Positions 24,353 to 32,268 of a stretch of 32,268 nt of DNA are shown in pieces (the stretch's first letter is position 1; each line of letters starts with the position of its first letter). This DNA is from Candidatus Woesearchaeota archaeon (lineage in GTDB: Archaea; Nanobdellota; Nanobdellia; Woesearchaeales; GW2011-AR9). The translations under genes and the position numbers were made by a program. Location of the stretch: NCBI GenBank assembly GCA_018303265.1, contig JAGVYN010000001.1, positions 1-32,268 of the forward strand, written 5' to 3'. The notes below the pieces were generated by a model. The model did no database searches. It was not told the DNA's origin and saw only the letters and a program-made list of their open reading frames with translations.

Positions 24353-26707
24353 TTGACAGAACTAATAATCACAGAAAAGCCAAGCAGCGCAAAGAAAGTA
24401 GCGGAAGCGTTAGCAGACACGAAACCTGTCCAGAAAAAACGGAAACAAACTTCGTATTTTGAACTTACGCATAATAAAAAGAAAGTCCTGGTTACGTCTG
24501 CGGTAGGACATTTGTACGGCTTGGTGGAAGCAAAGAAAGACGGTTGGACGTATCCTGTCTTTGACATCAAATGGGAGCCAACCTACCTTTCTTCCAAAGA
24601 GTTGAAATTTGTTAAAGAATATATTGATACCATCTCTGACTTATGCGCGAAAGCGGATGAATTTACGATCGCCTGCGATTACGATGTAGAAGGGGAAGTT
24701 ATCGGCTGGAATGTTATTCGTTTTGCATGTAAGAAAAAAGATGCCAACAGAATGAAGTTTTCTACACTTACCAAACCAGATTTGGTAGATGCCTATGAAC
24801 ATAAGACACCTCATCTGGATTGGGGCCAGGCCTTGGCGGGAGAAACAAGGCACAAGTTAGATTGGTTTTATGGCATCAATGTTTCCCGAGCGTTGATGGC
24901 AGCGGTCAAAGCAGCTGGTTCTTTTAAAGTGATGTCCGCTGGAAGAGTGCAAGGGCCAGCCTTAAAACTTCTTGTTGACCGGGAGAAGGAAATTCAGGCT
25001 TTCAAGCCGGAACCGTACTGGATGATCCGCCTGGAGGGGAAATACGAAAAAAATACGATTGAAGCCTGGCATGATAAAGACAAAATCTTTGACAAAACTG
25101 TTGCCGACAAGATTATGCAGATAGTCAAAGGGCAAAAAGAAGCGGCAGTTAAAGATGTAAAACGAACAAAACGCACGCAAGCTCCGCCGCATCCGTTTGA
25201 TCTAACAACATTGCAGTCGGAAGCGTATCGCGTCTTCAAGATAACACCAAAAGAAACGTTAGCGTTGGCACAGACTTTGTACTTAGCAGGGGTTACATCC
25301 TATCCCCGAACATCCTCACAAAAATTGGATCCTAAATTAGGGTTTCAGAAAATTCTTGCCCAGCTGCAAAAACAGTCTGCTTACCAAGAGCTGTGCAGCC
25401 AACTGCTTAAGAAAAAACAGCTTGTTCCGAATGACGGACAGAAAACTGACCCTGCCCATCCCGCAATTTATCCTACCGGTTTAACTCCTAAAGCATTAAA
25501 ACCAAAAGAGCAGAAAGTATATGATCTCATCGTGAAGCGGTTCTTAGCAACGTTCGCTGATCCTGCCGTAAGAGAAACCATGGAAGTATCGCTGGATGTC
25601 AACAAAGAATCGTTTACGGCAAAAGGAACAAGAACCATTGAAGAGAACTGGCACGTTTTCTATGCTCCGTACGTTACGCTGGAAGAAGTGACCTTGCCGG
25701 ATATCAAAAAAGATGATCGGGTGGCGATCACGAAAATAGATAAACTCGACAAGGAAACCCAGCCGCCAAACCGGTTCAATCAGTCGTCTATAATTAAAGA
25801 ATTGGAAAAACGAAACCTTGGAACGAAAGCAACCAGAGCGGACATTCTGGACCGCTTATTCCAGCGGGGCTACATTGAGGGGATCCAAATCCAAGTAACG
25901 GAATTGGGAATAGAAACAACGCGAATTCTGGCGAAATTTACACCGGCAATTATTGATGAAAAATTAACCGCCGATTTCGAAGAAGAGATGGAAAAAATCA
26001 GGGAAGGAAAACAGAAACAAGAGAAAATATTGGAACAAGCGCAGAAGCATCTTGTTACTCTTCTTACCGATTTTAAGAAAAAGGAAAAGGAAATTGGCAA
26101 GGAAATTCTCCAGTCGCTGCGTGAGACGCAGGAAGCGCAGAACACCATCGGTTCCTGTCCAACTTGCGGAAAAGGGGTGCTGATGATGAAGCGGGGAAAG
26201 TTCGGCCGATTTATTGCCTGCGAGCGCTATCCTGAATGTACGACCACTTTTAAAATTCCCCAGACAGGGCTGATAAAGCGCTCGGATAATCTCTGTGAAC
26301 ATGACGGTCATCCAAAGATACAGGTGATCATGAAAGGGAAACGGCCCAGAGAAATTTGCATCAAGCCTGATTGCAAAAGTAAGGTTCCTGAAGATGAGGC
26401 CAAAGAGATTAAGGAGATCAAACAGCACAAAGTGGAAAAGAAATGCCCAAAATGCGGGAAAGATTTAGTCGTGCGCAAGTCTTTTTACGGCGAATTTCTG
26501 GCCTGCTCCGGCTTCCCAAAATGCCGATATACGGAAAGTTTTGACAGAAAAACGCACCATTTTGAAAATCACCCAAAATCAACGCCAGAGAAAGCAGAAC
26601 CGGCTACAGCCGTCCAAAAATCAGAGGACCATACTTTAACTAAAAAGAAAGCTCCGAAGAAATTAGCGAAAATAATGTCCTCAACGAAAAAGAAGGAAAA
26701 TTTATAA
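24353..26707 (+). CDS. topA: DNA topoisomerase IA with C-terminal zinc fingers (TTG start)
   Basis: IITEKPSSAKKVAEAL; CDYDVEGE; SAGRVQGPALKLLVDRE; YPRTSSQKL; CPTCGKGVLMMKRGKFGRFIACERYPEC. Confidence 0.95.
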   Translation: MTELIITEKPSSAKKVAEALADTKPVQKKRKQTSYFELTHNKKKVLVTSAVGHLYGLVEAKKDGWTYPVFDIKWEPTYLSSKELKFVKEYIDTISDLCAKADEFTIACDYDVEGEVIGWNVIRFACKKKDANRMKFSTLTKPDLVDAYEHKTPHLDWGQALAGETRHKLDWFYGINVSRALMAAVKAAGSFKVMSAGRVQGPALKLLVDREKEIQAFKPEPYWMIRLEGKYEKNTIEAWHDKDKIFDKTVADKIMQIVKGQKEAAVKDVKRTKRTQAPPHPFDLTTLQSEAYRVFKITPKETLALAQTLYLAGVTSYPRTSSQKLDPKLGFQKILAQLQKQSAYQELCSQLLKKKQLVPNDGQKTDPAHPAIYPTGLTPKALKPKEQKVYDLIVKRFLATFADPAVRETMEVSLDVNKESFTAKGTRTIEENWHVFYAPYVTLEEVTLPDIKKDDRVAITKIDKLDKETQPPNRFNQSSIIKELEKRNLGTKATRADILDRLFQRGYIEGIQIQVTELGIETTRILAKFTPAIIDEKLTADFEEEMEKIREGKQKQEKILEQAQKHLVTLLTDFKKKEKEIGKEILQSLRETQEAQNTIGSCPTCGKGVLMMKRGKFGRFIACERYPECTTTFKIPQTGLIKRSDNLCEHDGHPKIQVIMKGKRPREICIKPDCKSKVPEDEAKEIKEIKQHKVEKKCPKCGKDLVVRKSFYGEFLACSGFPKCRYTESFDRKTHHFENHPKSTPEKAEPATAVQKSEDHTLTKKKAPKKLAKIMSSTKKKENL

Positions 26708-26763
26708 AGAAGAAACTGGTTGAGTTAAGAATAGTTTGATTATAAGAGAAAAAGGTGGTTATC

Positions 26764-27231
26764 ATGACAATTGTAAAAATAAATTTGCATAAATTGAATG
26801 CAGAGCGGAATCTGGACGCCAAGGGCGGTCAAATTAAGATTAACAATAATGTTTCCATAAAAGATGTGCAGCAGTTAGATTTCTCTGTAGAAGGAAGAAA
26901 AGGGTTAAAGTTCACGTTTTCTTTCAACTGCAATTATGAGCCAGAGTTGGGAAAAATTGAAGTTGAAGGGCAAGTTCTCTTTGTGGAAACAGAAGAGAGA
27001 GTACGGGAAATAAAAGAGAGCTGGGACAAAGACAAAAAGATTCCTCTTGATGTCATGGAACAGATTGTCAATGCAGCTTTGCATAAAGGGAATATTCAAG
27101 CAATAAAAATTAGCGAAGACGTCAGCCTGCCTAGTCCGTTGCCGCTGCCTAAAGTAAAGCCTTCCATGGAGTCAGCAGTGCCGCAGGGAAAACCACTGCC
27201 TTCATCAGTAAAAGGAGCAGGGAAAAAGTAA
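26764..27231 (+). CDS. Hypothetical conserved protein
   Basis: 156-aa ORF; AGGTGG upstream of ATG 26764. Confidence 0.7.
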   Translation: MTIVKINLHKLNAERNLDAKGGQIKINNNVSIKDVQQLDFSVEGRKGLKFTFSFNCNYEPELGKIEVEGQVLFVETEERVREIKESWDKDKKIPLDVMEQIVNAALHKGNIQAIKISEDVSLPSPLPLPKVKPSMESAVPQGKPLPSSVKGAGKK

Positions 27232-27345
27232 GCTTTTGTACCCGGTGTAATACTGTACTACTCCCCATTACCACTTTTTAGTTATTAACTACAAAATATT
27301 TATAAATAGAATATTTATAGAAAGATGAGAATCTCTTATGGATTG

Positions 27346-27376
27346 TATAAGCCATATCTGGATAGGATAGGCTATA
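27346..27376 (+). promoter_or_regulatory. Imperfect inverted repeat TATA(A)GCC...GGCTATA upstream of the CDC48 gene
   Basis: 7-bp arms with one bulged A, ending 17 nt before ATG 27394. Confidence 0.3.
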
Positions 27377-27393
27377 ATTAATCTCTATTAACT

Positions 27394-29691
27394 ATGGAAA
27401 TCGCTGAGATTAAATTAAAAGTAATGGAAGCTGTACAGGACGATGTCAATAAAGGGATCGTTAAAGTAGATTCTACGTTCATGCGTAAACTGGATGTCAA
27501 TCCCGGAGATGTCGTGGAAATTAAAGGCGAGCGGACAAGTGCCGCGATTGTCGACAGGGCCTATCCTGGAGATATTGGATTAAACATTATCCGCATGGAC
27601 GGGAATATCCGAAGAAATGCGCGCACTTCCATCGGAGAGATGGTCACCGTGCGCAAGGCGGCAGTGAAACCGGCAAAGAAAATCATCATCGCCCCGGCTC
27701 AGAAGGGTGTTCTTATCAAAGCATCGCCGCAGTTGTTCGCACAGGGGCTTTTAGGGAAAGCCTTAGTGAAAGGAGATATTGTTTCGTTAGGAAGAGCGCG
27801 GCGAAGCAGGGCGCCGCAGGCATACGGGTCAGATATCGGCGATATTTTTTCCATGATGGAAAGCCAGTTTGCGGGCTTTGGTTTTAGCGATATCCGTTTT
27901 TTGGTCGTTGATACGCAGCCGCGGAAAGAAGTCGTCATTGTGACAGAACAGACAGAAGTGGAGTTTAATCCTCAAGCCGTAGAGTTGAAAGAGGAAGAAG
28001 GGATCGGATTAGGGATTAACTATGAGGATGTCGGCGGATTGGGAGATGAGATAAAAAAGGTTCGCGAGATGGTGGAATTACCCCTTAAACACCCGGAAAT
28101 TTTTGAAAAACTGGGCATTGAACCGCCAAAGGGAGTGTTATTGCATGGTGCTCCTGGTACAGGAAAAACACTGCTTGCTAAGGCCGTGGCTTCAGAAACA
28201 AATTCACATTTCATTATCATTAACGGGCCAGAAATTATTAGCAAATTTTACGGGGAATCGGAAAATAATTTAAGAAAAAAATTCGAAGACGCGGAGAAAA
28301 ATGCGCCTTCAATTATTTTCTTTGATGAGATTGATGCCATTGCCACGAAACGTGAAGAAACCAGGGGCGATGTGGAAAAAAGAGTCGTCGCGCAGTTGCT
28401 GAGTTTGATGGATGGCATGAAAAGCCGCGGGAAAGTGATTGTGATTGCCGCCACCAACATGCCTAATTTGCTTGATATGGCGCTGCGACGGCCGGGACGG
28501 TTTGACCGTGAAATTGAGATTGGCGTGCCGGATAAAAAAGGAAGGCATGACATTTTGAAAATTCATACTCGAAACATGCCCTTGGCGAAAAACGTTAACT
28601 TAAAGGATATTGCGCAAATCACGCATGGGTTTGTTGGCGCAGATTTGAATTCCCTTTCCAAGGAAGCGGCAATGACCGTTCTCAGGCGCATTCTTCCGGA
28701 GTTGAAAGTGGAAGGAATTGAAGAAGGCGAACCGATTCCTACGGAAATTCTGGAAAAGCTGCAAGTGACACAGAAAGATTTCATGGAAGCGTTGAAACTG
28801 GTCCGCCCCAGCGCGATGCGGGAAGTTCTCGTGGAAACGCCGGATGTCAGTTGGTCAGACATTGGTGGATTGGAAAATGTTAAAGATAATTTAAAAGAAG
28901 CCGTGGAATGGCCTTTAAAGAAGCCGGAAGTGTTTAAGCGCATGGGCATACGGCCGCCGCGAGGGATTTTACTCTATGGACCTCCGGGAGCGGGAAAAAC
29001 ACTGTTAGCCAAAGCTGTGGCTAAGGAAAGCGAAGCAAACTTTATCCTTGTGAACGGGCCTTCCTTGCTCAGCAAATGGGTAGGTGAAAGCGAAAAAGCA
29101 GTCCGTGAAATCTTCCGCAAAGCGCGGCAGACGGCTCCTACCATTTTGTTCTTTGATGAGATTGATGCTCTTGTTCCCCGACGGGGAAGTGGAGATAATT
29201 CTCATGCTCAGGAGCGGGTTGTCAATCAAATGCTAACCGAGATGGACGGTCTGGAAAGCTTGAATGACGTCGTCGTGATAGGGGCTACCAACAGGCCGGA
29301 CATTGTCGACCCCGCTTTATTGCGACAAGGCAGGTTTGACCGGGTTATTTTCACTCCCATCCCTGATGGAGAAGGACGAAAACGCATCTTTGAGATTTAC
29401 CTCAAAAAAATGCCCCTTGCCAGCGATGTTGAGATCGATACATTAACTGCCGAAACCGAAGGTTATGTCGGAGCAGATATCGATGGAGTCTGTCGGGAAG
29501 CAGCGATGATGGCATTGCGGGAAGATATTAAATCCAAAGATGTGAGAATGGAACATTTTGTACAAGCCTTAGAAATCGTGAAACCGTCCGTTGACAAAGA
29601 AATCGAAGAAGCGTATGAGAAATTGAAGGAGTATTTCAGTACCGCCCGTGCCAAAGAAATCAAAGAAGAAAAAAGCGGGTATTTTGGGTAA
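27394..29691 (+). CDS. CDC48/VCP-type AAA+ ATPase, two AAA domains
   Basis: N-domain [29 protein letters not shown] and GPPGAGKT Walker [17 protein letters not shown] Walker B; SRH motifs. Confidence 0.96.
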   Translation: MEIAEIKLKVMEAVQDDVNKGIVKVDSTFMRKLDVNPGDVVEIKGERTSAAIVDRAYPGDIGLNIIRMDGNIRRNARTSIGEMVTVRKAAVKPAKKIIIAPAQKGVLIKASPQLFAQGLLGKALVKGDIVSLGRARRSRAPQAYGSDIGDIFSMMESQFAGFGFSDIRFLVVDTQPRKEVVIVTEQTEVEFNPQAVELKEEEGIGLGINYEDVGGLGDEIKKVREMVELPLKHPEIFEKLGIEPPKGVLLHGAPGTGKTLLAKAVASETNSHFIIINGPEIISKFYGESENNLRKKFEDAEKNAPSIIFFDEIDAIATKREETRGDVEKRVVAQLLSLMDGMKSRGKVIVIAATNMPNLLDMALRRPGRFDREIEIGVPDKKGRHDILKIHTRNMPLAKNVNLKDIAQITHGFVGADLNSLSKEAAMTVLRRILPELKVEGIEEGEPIPTEILEKLQVTQKDFMEALKLVRPSAMREVLVETPDVSWSDIGGLENVKDNLKEAVEWPLKKPEVFKRMGIRPPRGILLYGPPGAGKTLLAKAVAKESEANFILVNGPSLLSKWVGESEKAVREIFRKARQTAPTILFFDEIDALVPRRGSGDNSHAQERVVNQMLTEMDGLESLNDVVVIGATNRPDIVDPALLRQGRFDRVIFTPIPDGEGRKRIFEIYLKKMPLASDVEIDTLTAETEGYVGADIDGVCREAAMMALREDIKSKDVRMEHFVQALEIVKPSVDKEIEEAYEKLKEYFSTARAKEIKEEKSGYFG

Positions 29692-29748
29692 GTAAAGTTT
29701 TCAAGAAATTAGAACAGTATCGTTTCTTTTTTTTATGATTTTTATAAA

Positions 29749-32268
29749 TTATTTTTTACTTATTTTTTGAATGATCTTCATCACTATTTTATACACTATC
29801 AGCAAGACAATACTCGCAACAATGAGCATACCCCAATCAACAAGAGATAAAGGAGCTGTCTTAAACCATGTTGTCAGCGGCGTATAGAGCGTTCCAAGAT
29901 GCAGGATGAGGGAAAAGAACACTGCGCCTGCAAGCAGCTTATTGCTAAATAAAGATAATTTATACTCGGCACGGATGGTCTGCAGCCGGACAATTTCAAA
30001 CACAACCAATGAAGTAAAAGCCATAGTCTGCGCTTTGACTACTCCCGAACCTAAATATAGCCAGAAAAGAATCAGGGAGATAGTCCCAATTAAGATACCG
30101 GATGTTACAATGTGCGCTAATGATCCTCTAGAGAGAATATTTTCTCGTCGCGGCCGGGGCGGGCGCTGCATGATCCCTTTAGAATGAGGATCGAAGCTTA
30201 AGGCGGTTGCCGGAAGCCCGTCGGTGATGAGATTTATCCAGAGAATTTGAATAGCCGTTAATGGCAAGGGGAGGCCGAACAAGGAAGCGAAGAGAATCAG
30301 CGCAATTTCCCCAAGGTTGCTTGATAATAAATAGTTTACAAATTTACGGATGTTGTCAAAAATACCCCTTCCTTCTTCAACGGCATTGACGATGGACGTG
30401 AAATTATCATCTGTTAAAATCATGTCCGCAGCTTCTTTTGCCACGTCGGTTCCGGTAATCCCCATGGCTATGCCAATATCCGCTTTTTTTAACGCTGGCG
30501 CATCATTGACACCATCGCCCGTCATGGCCACAACATAGCCTTTCTTCTTGAGCGCTTCGACGATCCGTAATTTATGTTCAGGATTCACCCGAGCAAAGAT
30601 GCCGAAACGTTTTATTTCCTTAGCTAAATCTGGAATTGCTTCTAATTCTTGGCCGGTAACAGCCTCGCCAGAAATGCCAAGTTCTGTGGCGATCGCCTGC
30701 GCTGTAGATACTTGATCCCCCGTGATCATGATCACTCGAATGCCGGCGTCCTGGCATTTTTGGATGGATTCTTTCACTTCTTCCCGGGGAGGGTCAATCA
30801 TCGCCTGCAAACCGACAAAGATCATGTTTTTTTCAGCATCGTTCTTCGCGGCATTTTCTTTGTAGGCCATGCCCAGAACACGCAGCGCCTGTGTGGCAAA
30901 TTCTTCATTCTGCTTCAGGATCTCTTTCTTTATGTCTCTATTCAGCCTTATAACTTTTCCATTGATAAGAATTTTATCACATAATTCAATGATGACATCA
31001 GGAGCGCCTTTGGTGTAGGAGACAGTAATTTTTTTTGTTTTGTGAATCGTGGTCATCATTTTCCGTTCGGAGGAGAACGGAATTTCATCAACCCGTGGTT
31101 CTGATCTATTCAGTTCTTCCGGGAAGTGTCCAGCTTTTTCAGCCGATATAATCAACGCTGCTTCCGTGGGATCGCCGAGAACGTCCCGTTGTTTGTTTTC
31201 AAACTTGGCATTATTACACAGCGCGCCAATTTTCAGAAGCGGATAGAGCGGTTCAGGGTTGGCAAGCTTCTTGTTTATTTCAAATGTTCCTTGTGGATCA
31301 TAGCCTGATCCGGTGACATTGTAGATGGTACCATTCACCCACATTTTGGTGACGGTCATTTGGTTATGGGTTAATGTTCCTGTCTTATCCGTGCAAATGA
31401 CATTGACAGAGCCTAACGTTTCAACAGAAGGAAGTTTTCGGATAAGAGCATTACGGGTAATCATCCGCTGCACGCCAATGGCCAAGGAGATAGTGATAAC
31501 GGCGGGCAGTCCTTCCGGAATGGCGGCCACGGCCAGGGCAATCGCCGTGAGGAGCATGACGGAAGCATTTTTTCCCGTGAAAATTCCTGCAAGAAAGACA
31601 ATAACAGCGACAATGATAACCGCAATCGTGAGATATTTTCCCAACTCGCGCAGTTTTTTTTGCAGCGGGGTGGTGGTTGCCTGCGCTTCATGGATAAGCT
31701 TCGCTATTTTGCCTACTTCTGTCCTCATGCCGGTATGGGTGACGACGGCTTTCCCCCTCCCCGTGGTTATTATAGTGGATGAGTAGACCATGTTTTTGCG
31801 GTCTGCGAGAGGCGTATCTTCTGCGAGTTTGTCAGTTATCTTTGGAACTGGCTGGGATTCTCCCGTTAATGGACCTTCCTGTGTATGGAGGATATGAGCT
31901 TCTACTACTCGAGCGTCTGCGGGGATTTTATCCCCTGTTTCGAGAATAAGAATGTCTCCCGGAACAATATACTTGCTGTCGATTTTTACTTCTTTTCCAT
32001 TGCGGAGAACTTTAGCTTTAATGGACACCAGGCGTTTCAAGGCTTCTATTGCTTTCTCGGCTTTGTATTCCTGGATGAAGCCAAGGATGGCGTTCATAAT
32101 CACAATAATACCGATGACAATGGCATCAGCTGTTTCTCCCAAGAAAATGGAGATTATCAACGCTGCCAAAAGAATCCCTACTAAGGGGCTGGAAAACTGC
32201 TGCAATAACAGTTTGAGGGGATTGATTCCGTTCTCAACCTGCAGTTCATTTAATCCATACGTATGAAT
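29749..32268 (-). CDS. P-type cation-transporting ATPase (P2A-like), N-terminus beyond window
   Basis: [16 protein letters not shown] (TGES), [38 protein letters not shown]; reading frame stays open to 32268 ([25 protein letters not shown]). Confidence 0.95.
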   Translation of the reverse strand: MHTYGLNELQVENGINPLKLLLQQFSSPLVGILLAALIISIFLGETADAIVIGIIVIMNAILGFIQEYKAEKAIEALKRLVSIKAKVLRNGKEVKIDSKYIVPGDILILETGDKIPADARVVEAHILHTQEGPLTGESQPVPKITDKLAEDTPLADRKNMVYSSTIITTGRGKAVVTHTGMRTEVGKIAKLIHEAQATTTPLQKKLRELGKYLTIAVIIVAVIVFLAGIFTGKNASVMLLTAIALAVAAIPEGLPAVITISLAIGVQRMITRNALIRKLPSVETLGSVNVICTDKTGTLTHNQMTVTKMWVNGTIYNVTGSGYDPQGTFEINKKLANPEPLYPLLKIGALCNNAKFENKQRDVLGDPTEAALIISAEKAGHFPEELNRSEPRVDEIPFSSERKMMTTIHKTKKITVSYTKGAPDVIIELCDKILINGKVIRLNRDIKKEILKQNEEFATQALRVLGMAYKENAAKNDAEKNMIFVGLQAMIDPPREEVKESIQKCQDAGIRVIMITGDQVSTAQAIATELGISGEAVTGQELEAIPDLAKEIKRFGIFARVNPEHKLRIVEALKKKGYVVAMTGDGVNDAPALKKADIGIAMGITGTDVAKEAADMILTDDNFTSIVNAVEEGRGIFDNIRKFVNYLLSSNLGEIALILFASLFGLPLPLTAIQILWINLITDGLPATALSFDPHSKGIMQRPPRPRRENILSRGSLAHIVTSGILIGTISLILFWLYLGSGVVKAQTMAFTSLVVFEIVRLQTIRAEYKLSLFSNKLLAGAVFFSLILHLGTLYTPLTTWFKTAPLSLVDWGMLIVASIVLLIVYKIVMKIIQKISKK

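Noticed and set aside
31325-31786. 153-aa plus-strand ORF
   Set aside because: Antisense to the P-type ATPase coding sequence.

Overview
The window looks like a compact, AT-rich archaeal chromosome segment, probably from a DPANN or related lineage. This lineage call is inference from gene content and TATA-type promoters; I ran no searches. Housekeeping genes I recognise: aIF2-gamma, a ZPR1-like Zn protein, a Zn-ribbon/DUF2073/GTPase cluster, archaeal DNA topoisomerase IA, a CDC48-type double AAA ATPase, a P2A-like cation ATPase (cut by the window end), a SbcD-related phosphoesterase, an EEP nuclease and SRP RNA. Accessory content: a VapBC-type pair, a HEPN/MNT pair, a J-domain protein, a GNAT protein, small lipoproteins, a secreted coiled-coil protein, and an SGNH + lytic-transglycosylase-like + EF-hand protein. 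The most interesting signals are: (1) two tRNA genes that each appear to carry two introns, one in the anticodon loop and one in the T arm, including a near-textbook bulge-helix-bulge for a 23-nt intron at 53/54 of tRNA-Asn; (2) a 218-bp MITE-like element with terminal inverted repeats and a perfect 9-bp target duplication just upstream of topA, plus a shortened second copy about 13.6 kb away; (3) a broken mutM/fpg gene with a frameshift that fits a ~32/35-bp internal deletion; (4) a decayed IS200/IS605 TnpA relic next to the VapBC pair; (5) a protein with a degenerate plus an intact nucleotidyltransferase domain; (6) an unlisted 40-aa zinc-ribbon microprotein.
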